A stretch of 59,229 nt of DNA from CAZTCJ01 sp964612085 (GTDB taxonomy: Bacteria; Pseudomonadota; Alphaproteobacteria; JAJFIK01), in NCBI GenBank assembly GCA_964612085.1, contig CAZTCJ010000015.1, positions 1-59,229 of the forward strand, in the 5' to 3' direction. The position numbers and the translations under genes were made by a program. Below the pieces are notes generated by a model that worked only from the letters and a program-made list of their open reading frames with translations, was not told the origin of the DNA and did not search any database. Shown here one piece after another: positions 35,771 through 45,500 of this stretch. The stretch's first letter is position 1. The number at the start of each line of letters is the position of its first letter.

Positions 35771-36067
35771 GACAGACTTAGCCCCCAACAAGCCGACTCG
35801 AAACCAACAATCCCCAACGTCTTGCCTGCTTGCCGTGGCACGCGCACAGAGCACCCGCAATGCGCGTTTTATATTTATGGCAAATCTACTTTCAGCCGCA
35901 AACAATACACTCTTTAGTGTATGGCGTTATCCGGCCGGTTCGAGAATCGATTTGTACAAGGATAGAAATTTGCAGTAATCGCAAAGCCGATTTGCATAAC
36001 CGGCAAACCAATGCGTCCTGCGGGAAGGTGATCCAATCCGGATACGGTCAGGCCAGTCATGAACGCA
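35771..36067. other. AT-rich promoter region of the MMPL-LolA operon
   Basis: 297 bases between two minus-strand genes, clearly AT-richer than surroundings. No gene seen. It contains a perfect inverted repeat at 35905-35922 (listed separately). The adjacent LysR gene upstream could regulate it. Confidence 0.5.
35905..35922. promoter_or_regulatory. Perfect dyad upstream of the MMPL-LolA operon
   Basis: ATACACT-CTTT-AGTGTAT: 7-base arms, 4-base spacer, 135 bases before the operon's first ATG. TetR- or MarR-type operators have this form. No cognate regulator gene besides the LysR neighbour is visible. Confidence 0.5.
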
Positions 36068-37012
36068 TCATCGCAGTGTCACGATTTTGTCTTCGAACGC
36101 TTTCTGACGTATCCGGAAATATTGAATTTCCGGTAAGGACATAAGCCAGTCGCAAAAGCACAAGACCGCCGGTTTGGATTCCGCGTCCGGCGCAAAGACC
36201 AGATGGAAGCCGTCGCCGGTCGCGATCTCGATATCGATCGGCCGGATCAGATGGCCCGGTTCCAGCAGATCCTTGTGCAGAACAGAATCGACAAGGGCAA
36301 TGCCAAGCCCTTGGCAGGCAGCCGCAAACAGCAGATCCGCATCGTCGAAATAACGGTCGGCGGCCCCTTTCAGCCCCTTGCATCCGGCGGCCGCGAAGAA
36401 CCGCGCCCACCCGTGCGGCTCCTGGCGGAAATGCAAAAGCGTATGCCGGTGCAAGGCCTCGACGCGCCGGGGAATATCCTCTCCATAGGCCAAGCGCGGC
36501 GCGCAGGCCGGTCCTCCGGACATCAAAAACAGCGTCTTCATCAAGAAACCGGGCCAGTTGATCCCGAAGCGGATGGCAATGTCTACATCGGAGTGGCGCA
36601 GGTCATAGACATGCGGATTGGTATCGAAAGACAGGCCGATCTCCGGATGGCGCTCTTCGAACTGAGCCAGATACGGACTGATGAACATCTTCACAAAGAT
36701 ATGCGGTGCGGTAATGTTGACTTGCTGAACATTGGAGGCGTTGATGGTTTTCCGTGCCGCCATCAGAATCGTCAGCGCCCGTTCGGCCTCTTCCAGATAG
36801 GCCTCGCCCACTTCCGTCAGACGGACGCGCGTCTTGCCGCGGATAAACAGGATCTTGCCCAGATACTGTTCCAGGCGCTTGATGCGCCGGCTCAATGCGG
36901 ACACGGAGATATCCAATTGGTCCGAGGCCTGGGTGAAACTGTCGGCCCGGGCAGCGACCACAAAGGCTTCGATCGATTTCAAGGGGGGCAACTGGTGCAG
37001 ATCGAGCGTCAT
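36068..37012 (-). CDS. LysR-family regulator (GcvA-like)
   Basis: 314 residues. Winged helix LPPLKSIEAFVVAARADSFTQ through LDISVSALSRRIKRLEQYLG, then a substrate-binding domain with DVDIAIRFGINWPGF, the DIAIR motif of the GcvA/AmpR subgroup. It lies upstream of and co-directional with the MMPL-LolA operon, 297 bases away. Regulating that operon is plausible but not shown. Confidence 0.9.
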   Translation of the reverse strand: MTLDLHQLPPLKSIEAFVVAARADSFTQASDQLDISVSALSRRIKRLEQYLGKILFIRGKTRVRLTEVGEAYLEEAERALTILMAARKTINASNVQQVNITAPHIFVKMFISPYLAQFEERHPEIGLSFDTNPHVYDLRHSDVDIAIRFGINWPGFLMKTLFLMSGGPACAPRLAYGEDIPRRVEALHRHTLLHFRQEPHGWARFFAAAGCKGLKGAADRYFDDADLLFAAACQGLGIALVDSVLHKDLLEPGHLIRPIDIEIATGDGFHLVFAPDAESKPAVLCFCDWLMSLPEIQYFRIRQKAFEDKIVTLR

Positions 37013-37151
37013 TCACGGACCTGATACGGAGACGGGCATAGGATTTCCGGGAACACTCGTACCACCGTTTGACACCGAACGCACCGGTTTGGGTCATGCC
37101 TTGCAGGATTATTAACCCTTTTGTCAGACCGTTTCAGTCACCGCGTCTTTG

Positions 37152-38111
37152 TCAGTGGCGGCGGCTGTGGGCGATTTCAGACATGAGGGCGAACAGGGTG
37201 GCGACGTCGGTGGGCTCCGCCTGCCCGGAATATTCCCGGTAGAGTGTGGCCACATTGACGGCGATGCGTTCCGCGTCGATCCAACTGTCGAAATCGCCCA
37301 AGGCAATGTCATGGGCGGCATCCTGCACGGACAGGCCCGCTTCGTAACGCTTGCGCGCCTCCGCGTCGATATAAGTGAGATACTCCAAAACCCGGCGCAC
37401 GCCGGACTTGTCCGTCACCGGACCATGGCCCGGCACGATGGTCTCGACATCGAGGTCCAGAATGCGCTCGCAGGCGCGGATCCAGTTATGCACCGTGCCC
37501 GCCCACATGACCGGCGTGCCGTCGATGAACAGAATATCGCCCGTGTAAATCAGCTTGTCCTGGGGCACATGGACGAGCGTGTCGCCTTTAGTGTGGGCGG
37601 GGCCGACCTCGATCAGGTGCACGTCCTTATCGCCCACTGTCACGGTCATCTGCCCTTTGAAGGTTTCATCGGGCAAACGGAAACGCACGCCTTCGAAATC
37701 GAACGGCGCGAAACACTCTTCCAGATAGCTGCCCAGATCGCCGAGCTGGGGCGCCAGTTTCATCATCTCCGCAAGGCGCTCCGGCGGCATCTCCTGCATC
37801 TCTTCCGCCGTCGCTTCGGATGCGATGATCCGGGCCCGGTCCACCAGGCTGTTGCCATATGTGTGATCGCCATTGGCGTGGGTGTTGACCAGCGTCGTGA
37901 TATCGGAGGCTTTCAGACCCGTGGCATCGTCGATCCGGGCCAGCATATCCGCCGTCAGATGTTCATCGAACAGTGTATCCACCAGCAGGGATTCCTCCCC
38001 GTCGATGACAAGGCCCGCATTGCTCCAGCCCCAGCCGCCATCGGGTTGAAGATAAGCCCAGGCATTGTTACCCAAGCTGTGAAGGCCCTTCGTGTACTGC
38101 CAGCGCGCCAT
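37152..38111 (-). CDS. MBL-fold metallo-hydrolase with HxNxDH variant
   Basis: 319 residues. Metallo-beta-lactamase fold with motif TLVNTHANGDHTYGN at about residues 72-86: the second His of the canonical HxHxDH is Asn. The other ligands are intact (GPAHTKGDTLVH, YTGDILF, VPGHGPV). Start 38111 is supported by AGGAGCGGGGAC directly upstream. Class B2 lactamases also lose a histidine ligand but at another position. This subfamily hydrolyses unknown esters or lactones; 80 bases separate it from the phytase upstream, so co-transcription is possible. Confidence 0.85.
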   Translation of the reverse strand: MARWQYTKGLHSLGNNAWAYLQPDGGWGWSNAGLVIDGEESLLVDTLFDEHLTADMLARIDDATGLKASDITTLVNTHANGDHTYGNSLVDRARIIASEATAEEMQEMPPERLAEMMKLAPQLGDLGSYLEECFAPFDFEGVRFRLPDETFKGQMTVTVGDKDVHLIEVGPAHTKGDTLVHVPQDKLIYTGDILFIDGTPVMWAGTVHNWIRACERILDLDVETIVPGHGPVTDKSGVRRVLEYLTYIDAEARKRYEAGLSVQDAAHDIALGDFDSWIDAERIAVNVATLYREYSGQAEPTDVATLFALMSEIAHSRRH

Positions 38112-38190
38112 GTCCCCGCTCCTTTTTTGTCCGCTTTTGTGGTTATCCGCGTGCCGGACAGTATCGCACAAATAGTCTGGGATCAGGACC

Positions 38191-39294
38191 CTAAGGCAGA
38201 AGTGCCGTAATCCGGTCGAGCGGCACCAGCTTGAAATTCTGATGGGCAGGCGCGGCCGGATCGTCCGTGTCGTTCACATCGTCCTGGGCGATGAACAGGC
38301 CTGAGGCGAAGGCCCCGCCCAGATCGGCGGCGATGGCGTCGATCCCGTCGGTCTCTGTCACCGCGTCGATGCCGTCTTCTGTATTCGGACCGATGCGGAA
38401 ACGTGCTGTCAGGTTCAGACTGTCGAGATCGAAGACCGCATAGGTGCTGTCGCCCTGGCTGGAGGCGATCAAGAGCCCGCCTGTTTCCGTATCGTCCGGA
38501 ACAAGGGTCAGACCTTCCACATCCGCCGTCAGACCATCCGCGTCCACACGGGCGAACAGGATCGGCGCGCGCACCGGATCGCCCGCTTCCTTGCGCGCGG
38601 GTGGCACGGCCTCAAGCCGCCAGATGCCCCCATTCTCCTCGCCCACATAAAGCGCGCCGGTGCGGTCGTCCGCGACGCAACCTTCCGCCTGGGACGGCAC
38701 TTTATGATCGTAGATATGGCTGCCTTTGACCCGGGTGCCGTCGAACCACAGGGAATAGACCGGCACCGCCCCCGTCTTGTCCGGCACCACGGCGAAAAGC
38801 GTGCCAAGCTCCACATCCAGATGGAGACAAAGCCCATAAGGTTCCGCCTGAATGGTTGCGATGCGCCCGGCCTCTCGCAATTGCGCCGTCTGCGGATCGA
38901 TCAGGAAGGTGGTCAGCGTGGCATCCGAGCGATTGCTGGCCACCACGATCGGCACCCCGTCCACGGTGCGCACATCCACATTGTTGAGCCGCCCCACGGG
39001 CAGCGCCTGGCGCTGGCGGCCCTGAAGGTCGTAGACCACAAGGCCGGTCTGCTTGTCGGTGGCGATGATCAGGCTTTGGGCGGGGTCGTCCGGATGGCGC
39101 CAGATGGCGGCATCGTCCGCCGCATCTCCGCCCGCGTCCACGCTCACCGTCTCCACAACGGGTATGACGGCAGGCACCGATAGATCCGGCACGGGCTCGG
39201 GCTCAGCTTGAGCCAGGGCGGCAGATAAGGTCGGGCCCGCAACCAATAGGAACAAGGTTGTCGCCCAACGGACACAAGTTCCGGATTTCCTCAT
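38191..39294 (-). CDS. Beta-propeller phytase (3-phytase family)
   Basis: 367 residues. Signal peptide ATTLFLLVAGPTLSAALAQA. Six-bladed propeller motifs: DDAAIWRHPDDPAQSLIIAT followed by DKQTGLVVYDLQGR, GRLNNVDVR, GCVADDRTGALYVGEENGGI, and the C-terminal IDAIAADLGGAFASGLFIAQ then DDVND, all hallmarks of calcium-dependent phytases. Releases phosphate from phytate in the periplasm or outside. Start 39294 is supported by AGGCAGGCGCT; the ORF extends further upstream but without a signal. It is divergent from a TonB receptor, a pairing known from several Gram-negative bacteria. Confidence 0.92.
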   Translation of the reverse strand: MRKSGTCVRWATTLFLLVAGPTLSAALAQAEPEPVPDLSVPAVIPVVETVSVDAGGDAADDAAIWRHPDDPAQSLIIATDKQTGLVVYDLQGRQRQALPVGRLNNVDVRTVDGVPIVVASNRSDATLTTFLIDPQTAQLREAGRIATIQAEPYGLCLHLDVELGTLFAVVPDKTGAVPVYSLWFDGTRVKGSHIYDHKVPSQAEGCVADDRTGALYVGEENGGIWRLEAVPPARKEAGDPVRAPILFARVDADGLTADVEGLTLVPDDTETGGLLIASSQGDSTYAVFDLDSLNLTARFRIGPNTEDGIDAVTETDGIDAIAADLGGAFASGLFIAQDDVNDTDDPAAPAHQNFKLVPLDRITALLP

Positions 39295-39328
39295 AGCGCC
39301 TGCCTTTCTCTGTTCGATTGCAATGAAA

Positions 39329-39353
39329 CTGTCACAGCACACGCGCATGACAG
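39329..39353. promoter_or_regulatory. Palindrome between phytase and TonB receptor genes
   Basis: CTGTCA (39329-39334) and TGACAG (39348-39353) in inverted orientation, 13 bases apart, in the 122-base divergent promoter. CTGTCA is also the half-site of PhoB boxes, but PhoB sites are direct repeats at 11-base spacing, so assignment is weak. Confidence 0.35.
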
Positions 39354-39416
39354 TGCCATGAAGGCTTGCGCCTTGTGAACGCAGCCATTTTCCGGTGACG
39401 AAGGGGTTTTCCGACC

Positions 39417-41759
39417 ATGAAACGGACCTGTTTTGCGAGCGTCTCAACGCTGGCGCTGATGACGGCGCTGGCCGCTCCGGCTGCGGCCCAGGATGACGAA
39501 GATATCGACATTCTGGAGATGGACACCATCACGGTGCTGGGCTCGGTCATCACCCGCAACCGGATCGACAGTATCAATCCGGGCCTGGAATACGATCAGG
39601 AATTCTTCGCGCGCTTCCAGCCGCTCTCGGTGGGCGATGCCTTGAAGCGGGTGCCGGGCGTCTCCTTTTCCTCCGATGTGGGCGAATTCGACGAAGCCCG
39701 CCTGCGGGGCCTGGGCGCGGGTTTCACCCAGATCCTGATCAACGGCCGGCCCATCGCCAGCGCCGGCGGCGAAGACGGTATCGAACGGGTCAGCTTCGTG
39801 GACCGGATCCCGGCCGAGCTGGTAGAACGCATCGAGATCATCCGTTCTCCTTCAGCCGATGTAAGCAGCGAAGGCGTGGGCGGCACCATCAACATCATCC
39901 TGCGCGACGGCGCGCGCCTGCCGGAAGGCGGCTATGTGCGCGGCGGTGCTCTCTACTATCCGCCGAATTTCGACGGCGCCGACGATGAGTTCGGCGGCCT
40001 CGGCAGTGTGGGTTATTTCGGCCGCGCCATGGACGACCGGCTGGCCTACTCCATCACCGGCAATGTGCAGCAGCGCCGCAACAACAAGTTCCTGATCCAG
40101 GAAGAATTCGGCGCCGACCGGGGCAATGTGGACCGGGCGCGCGGCCTGCTGGCGATCAACGGCCGCAACTCCGTGATCGGCGATGGCGAAGTCCGCGAAA
40201 TCCAGCAGGACACGCGGGACAATCTGGACTTCTCCCTCAATGCCAACGCGACCTACACCTCGCTGGACGGCGACCTGTTCGACATCCGCGCCTATTACAT
40301 CAATACGGACCGGGAAGAACGGGAAGACACGCTGGTCTTCGAGGACGCGCCCGACAATCTCGACGCGATCGAAGCCCAGGACACCACCTTCGACCAGTTC
40401 AATGTGGGCGTCATCGCCCGCTACGAACACCAATATAGCGACACGGTGACCTTCGGGCTCGGCGGTGCGGTCAGCTATTTCGACAATGAAACGGAAGAGC
40501 GGAACTTCGAGGCCGATCTCGATACGCTCCCCGTTCTGCCCACGGAGCAGGATTTCCTGCGCACCTTCTCGGTCGCCGATTTCGGTGTCGAGCTCGATGG
40601 CGTGGAAAGGATCAACACGGAAGACCTGGATCTTCAGTTCGACGCGGATGTCACCGCGCAACTGCCCTGGTTCGCCGATATGCTGGGCTTCAACGGCGTC
40701 ACTGCAAAGGCTGGTTTCCAGGGCCGCCTGCGCAACCGCGAGACCACTTTCGAGGATTTCAGTTTCACCAGCTTCGAGATCGACGAAAACCGCTATGACG
40801 GTTTCGTGCTGGCCGAGTGGTATGTCACCAATGCGCTCAATGTCGAGACCGGCGTGCGGTTTGAATACACCACGACGGAAAACACCGATCTGGAAGGCGG
40901 CGGGACGGAAGAAACCGACGATTTCCAGGTCAATCCGTCCGTCCACCTGCGTTATGACCTGACCGACTGGGTCGCCCTGCGCGCGAGCTTCGCTCGCACC
41001 GTGCGCCGGCCGAATTTCAACGACCGGGTGCCCTTCGGCCTGGGGGGCGAACCGGATGACGGCGACATCACCACGGGCAATCCGGATCTTGAGTTCGAGA
41101 CCGCCGACGGTATCGATGTGGGCTTCGACTTTTCTCTGCCCGGCGGCGGCGTGATGGGGATCAACGGTTTTTACCGGCAAGTGGACAATCTGATCCAGGT
41201 CGTCAACACCGGTATTCCGACGGAAGACGATGGCGAGATCGGCACCCTGTTCCGCCCGGAAAATACGGGGGAAGCGGACATTTTCGGTTTTGAATTCGAC
41301 CTGTCCACCTCGCTTGAATTCATCGGCCTGCCCTTTACCGGTATCTTCGCCAACTACACCTGGCTCGATTCCAGCCGGGATGTGCCGCTGGCGGGTCTGG
41401 AGGACGTGCGCGTCAACGGCCAGCCCGAATTCATCTACAATGTGGGCGCCACTCAGGACTTCCCCGATCTGGGCGTGACGGTCGGCTTCTCCTATCAGAA
41501 GCAGGGCGAGGAAACCCAGTTCTTCTTCGACGAAATTCAGGGGGCGGTCTATGACGCCAATCTGGAGGCCTTTGTCGAGAAGCGCTTCTATGACTGGTTG
41601 GTGGTCCGGCTGTCGGGTCAGAACCTGCTCGATGCCGAAGTGAACCAGTTCGAGCGGAATTTCGACGGCTCCATCGCCGGTGGCGAGATCGACAATTTCG
41701 AGATCGAGCGGGAAGAAGCCCAGCAGGTCATCCAGCTCACGGTGCGGGCGAGCTTCTAA
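39417..41759 (+). CDS. TonB-dependent receptor, probably for phytate or its products
   Basis: 780 residues. Signal peptide MKRTCFASVSTLALMTALAAPAAA, TonB box DTITVLGSVITRNR, plug (about 45-165: PLSVGDALKRVPGVSFSSDV, SFVDRIPAELVERIEIIRSP, VGGTINIILRDG), and a 22-strand barrel. It ends QVIQLTVRASF with the terminal Phe of outer-membrane barrels. Divergent from the phytase gene, so it plausibly imports phytate or an inositol phosphate-metal complex. A strong terminator follows. Confidence 0.92.
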   Translation: MKRTCFASVSTLALMTALAAPAAAQDDEDIDILEMDTITVLGSVITRNRIDSINPGLEYDQEFFARFQPLSVGDALKRVPGVSFSSDVGEFDEARLRGLGAGFTQILINGRPIASAGGEDGIERVSFVDRIPAELVERIEIIRSPSADVSSEGVGGTINIILRDGARLPEGGYVRGGALYYPPNFDGADDEFGGLGSVGYFGRAMDDRLAYSITGNVQQRRNNKFLIQEEFGADRGNVDRARGLLAINGRNSVIGDGEVREIQQDTRDNLDFSLNANATYTSLDGDLFDIRAYYINTDREEREDTLVFEDAPDNLDAIEAQDTTFDQFNVGVIARYEHQYSDTVTFGLGGAVSYFDNETEERNFEADLDTLPVLPTEQDFLRTFSVADFGVELDGVERINTEDLDLQFDADVTAQLPWFADMLGFNGVTAKAGFQGRLRNRETTFEDFSFTSFEIDENRYDGFVLAEWYVTNALNVETGVRFEYTTTENTDLEGGGTEETDDFQVNPSVHLRYDLTDWVALRASFARTVRRPNFNDRVPFGLGGEPDDGDITTGNPDLEFETADGIDVGFDFSLPGGGVMGINGFYRQVDNLIQVVNTGIPTEDDGEIGTLFRPENTGEADIFGFEFDLSTSLEFIGLPFTGIFANYTWLDSSRDVPLAGLEDVRVNGQPEFIYNVGATQDFPDLGVTVGFSYQKQGEETQFFFDEIQGAVYDANLEAFVEKRFYDWLVVRLSGQNLLDAEVNQFERNFDGSIAGGEIDNFEIEREEAQQVIQLTVRASF

Positions 41760-41789
41760 GCCGCTTACGGCTCACTTTCCGGACAAGAA

Positions 41790-41815
41790 ACGGGCCGCCT
41801 CGCGCGGCCCGTTTT
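41790..41815 (+). terminator. Intrinsic terminator after the TonB receptor
   Basis: Perfect 8-pair stem CGGGCCGC / GCGGCCCG with CTCGC loop, flanked by AAGAAA on the left and TTTT on the right, so it may work in both directions for the convergent DUF1579 gene, which ends at 41826. Confidence 0.87.
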
Positions 41816-41825
41816 GGTGCATGGC

Positions 41826-42374
41826 CTACGCATCCTCTTTATGCGGATAGTAATAGCCGGTGAAATAGGCATACCAGTCGCCGCCCTCTTTGCGGTGCCG
41901 GATGGTGTGCTTGACCCCGCCCTCGATGGGGGTCCAGACGACTTGCGCCTCCTCGGCCGTGCCGTCAGGGGCAATGCTTACCCCTTCCATGCGCATGGCG
42001 CCATCTGAGAACGTGCCTTCATAGCGCACCACACCGCCGATCTGGCTGACCCAGTTCTGCTTCCATGTCCCGGACTGCGGGTCCAGATAGTTGATGCTCT
42101 CGCCCTGAATGCCGTTGGCGCTCGTCCACAGCTCGCGCAGGAAACAGCCGTCCATCTCCTTAGTGATGACATTGCGGCCGACTTTCTGTGTGCGGTCTTC
42201 ATCGGCATAGACATCCCAGTCGCCGATCCAGAAATCGAAGACGCGATAGCGCGCCTCGTCTTCGCAAATGCCGATGGGCGGGGCCGGCGGCGTTTGTGGC
42301 GTGGTTTGAGCCAGAAGCGGCGGCGCGGCCAGGCCAGCCGCAAGAATGGCAGACAGTGTTGTCCGGGTGATCAT
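41826..42374 (-). CDS. Secreted DUF1579/lipocalin-like protein
   Basis: 182 residues. Signal peptide TLSAILAAGLAAPPLLAQ, then a single lipocalin-like barrel with YRVFDFWIGDWDVYADEDRT, a segment typical of the DUF1579 group, and repeated aromatic strand motifs (GTWKQNWVSQIGGVVRYEG). Function unknown; possibly ligand binding. It is downstream of the secreted nuclease on the same strand but separated by a terminator. Confidence 0.75.
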   Translation of the reverse strand: MITRTTLSAILAAGLAAPPLLAQTTPQTPPAPPIGICEDEARYRVFDFWIGDWDVYADEDRTQKVGRNVITKEMDGCFLRELWTSANGIQGESINYLDPQSGTWKQNWVSQIGGVVRYEGTFSDGAMRMEGVSIAPDGTAEEAQVVWTPIEGGVKHTIRHRKEGGDWYAYFTGYYYPHKEDA

Positions 42375-42531
42375 GGAAACCTCCCCTGTTCAAGCGTCCG
42401 CATAAGCGGCAACGGCCAATCGTAGGTCCGTTTTTCCACGGCGATCAACCGGTTCACGCCCCATGAGGCCGCTTCCTGACCCTCCGTGAGGAAATCTTGA
42501 ATGGGCCCGGGGTGCCAATGCCACGAACCGC

Positions 42532-42563
42532 AAAGAAAAAGCCGCCGGCGGAATGCCGGCGGC
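42532..42563 (-). terminator. Intrinsic terminator of the secreted nuclease gene
   Basis: Perfect 9-pair stem GCCGCCGGC / GCCGGCGGC with GGAAT loop; on the minus strand it runs into TTTTTCTTTG. It begins 27 bases past the nuclease stop codon. Confidence 0.9.
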
Positions 42564-42590
42564 TTTGCGTGATGGGACCCCGTTTGCGTC

Positions 42591-45500
42591 TTAGACAAAC
42601 TCGAAACTGTCGGGCACGGGCAGCCCGAGCGGCAGGTCGTCCACGCCAATGAAGGAGAAGTCGTCCGCGTCGAAATCGGCGCCCGCATTGTCCAGAATAT
42701 TCGCCTGGAAGCCGAAATTCGTGCTTTCGCCCGGATCGAGGCTCTCATTGTAGGTCTGCGGGAAGAAGAAGATGTTGCCGTCGAACTCGACCGCCTGAGC
42801 GCTCCAGACATTCTGCAGATCGAGATTGTCGAGCTCGCCCGCGTCCAGATCGAGCTTGACGATCCAGCCATCGACCGTCTCATCGCCGATATTCCGGATA
42901 CCGACCTGCTGCACCAGGCCCATGCCCCAATCGTTGAGGCTCAACTGGGTGAACTCCAGCCCGGCAGGATCGCCCGCATCGGGCAGCACCGGATCGTCAT
43001 CGAGATCGTCGAAGCTGACCGTAACGCCCTCTTCGTCGAAGCCCGCGCCCAGGACCTGGATGGCGAAGGTGATGGTGTCGCCCACTTCAAGCTCCTGCTG
43101 GAAGCCCTGATCGACGGTGGAGAATGTGCCCGTGGACGGATCGAACGAGACCGGAGCGTTGAAGCCTTGCGTCCAGCCCGTGTTGAACGATCCGTCCTCC
43201 ACGTCCACATCCAGTTCCCAGGCCTTGACCGTGCCGTCTTCCACATCGTCTTCGGTCAATGTCAACGTGTAGGTGGCGTTGTAGCCGCCCCGGCCCGTTT
43301 GTTCATTGAACCAATCATTGATCCGGACCAGCTCCAGATCCTGGGCCGGTTCCGGCGCCGTCAGGTTCAGGCCGACAATCACCGGATCGTGGTCGGAGGC
43401 GCGGAACGGCACGGTGCCGTCGAAGATGTCGCCCGGCCGGCCGAAATCCAGATTGTAGTCGATGGCGTCCGCCTCATCGGCATTGATATGCCATTCGGTG
43501 ATGCCGGTGACCTGGGAGGTCAGGCTCGACGAGCTGAGCGCATAGTCGAGCGCGCCCGCCTGACCGTCGAACACAAAGGAATAAGGTTGCGCGATGCCGA
43601 ACGTGTCGAACAGATTGTCGTAGGACTCCTCAAGCGTCGTGATCGGATCTTCCTGGGGATAAGCGTTCAGATCGCCGATGATCAGGAAATCCTCGTCGCC
43701 GCTCCCAGTGGGATCGGTGCCGAGCCAGGCATCGAGCGCCTCGGAAGCCTGCGTGCGGCGGACATTCCAGAAGCCCTGACCGTCGAGCTGATCGAAATTC
43801 GGGCTCTCCGGATCGAACAGCGGGTCGGACGGATCGTCGAGACCGGAAGAGCCTTTCGACTTGAAGTGATTGACCACCACGGTCACCTCGCCGCCCGTGT
43901 CGATCTCCTCGAAGGTCACGGCCAGCGGATTGCGGTTGGTGGCGATACCGTCGAACACGGTCTCACCACCAAAATCGAGACCCAGGCCCGGCAGATCCGC
44001 GTCGCTCAGGAATTCGACCGTGGTGCCGTCGGCGATCTGGACCTTGTCCTGGCGGTAGATGAAGCCCTGGGCGATGGCGTCGGTCCCGATAGTGTTAATG
44101 CCCGGATCGACGAAGGCGAAGAGATCCTGGGCGAGCGCCGCGTTCAGGTTTTCCACCAGCACTTCGATGGCTGCGTCGCCGTCGAAGTTGAAATCGTTCT
44201 CCAGTTCGATCAGGCCGATAATATCCGCATCGAGATCGATGATCGCCGTAGTGAGCTTTTCAAGCTGGCGGTCGAACTCGTCGAAACGGCCGATGGTCTC
44301 GTCGAAACGCGAGAGGTCGTCGGCGCCGCGCGGCTCCAGACCCACATCGGTCAGCGTCGCGCCGTCATCGATCGTGGTGAAGAAGTTCAGAACATTGAAG
44401 CTCGCCACCTGGAGCGAGCCGCCCACATCCTCCGGTTCCTCGGGGCGCGGATTGCCGGTCTCGAAAACCGGGTCGAGGGTCGGAATGATCCGGTAGGTGT
44501 CGGCATTGCTGGAACTGGTGTTGCCCAGCTCATTGGACGCTTCCTTGAAGCTCACGACGCCGGTGAGGCCGGTGACCGTATCGCCCATGCGGAAAGAATC
44601 CGCCGTATCCAGAGAGCCGTCCGGATAGGGCACCGGGTCCGGGTTCTGATTACGGAAGCCGTCATCCACCGTAATGGTGCGCGACGCGATATCTTCCAGA
44701 TGGGCCGCGAACCCGGCCACGCTGGGCGCGTTGTCGTTGGTGAACTGGAAGAGCCGTCCGCCTTCGGACAGGCGGAACTCGCCGAAGCGGTCCAGATTGA
44801 ACAGTTCCGTCACCGTCAGCTCTTCCGGGAAGGTGACCAGCATGCCTTCGACGGCTTCCAGATCCGGAATGAGATCGCCCAGCCGGTTCGTCACGGTGCC
44901 CGCCGTCGGCAGATCGATGGGCGTCGCCGTGGGCAGCGTGTTGCCGGAAGAGACGATCTCGACGGCCGCGCCGGACAGTTGGGTTTCGCCCTCGAACTCA
45001 GCGACGGTGCCGGTCACCCGCACCAGATCGCCGGCGGTCACGGACGAATTACTGAAGACGAAAAGACCTTCCGAGGTCGTGTCCAAGCCGTCCTGGTCCG
45101 TATCTTCTTCCTGGATGAAGAAGCCGCCCAGATCGCCCGACTGGCCGTTGTTCACGGAAGTAACGATAGCCTCGACCAACACTGCCTCGCCGACCCGCGT
45201 GCTTTGGGCGCCAGAACCCTGAATTTCGGAAATCAGGACCGGTTCGGGATCGCCGACATCGCCGGTGCCGGCGGTGGGCGTGTAGCCGGACGAGTCGCCG
45301 AATGCATGAATCTGGAACGGGCCCGTGCCTTCCGGATTACGGAAACCGCCCGGCGCCAGGAAGCTTCCATCCGGACCCACCACATTCGGCGAATAGGTGA
45401 TCGGGCTGCCGGCTTCAATAAAAGCCACACTGTCGGTGATCGCCGTCCAGGGCGTCACGTCGATCGCACCGTCGTCATTGGCATCGATATCGGTGCCGGA

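Noticed and set aside
39329..39353. PhoB box at the phytase promoter
   Set aside because: PhoB sites are direct repeats at 11-base spacing; here the CTGTCA units are inverted and 13 bases apart, so it was listed only as a palindrome.
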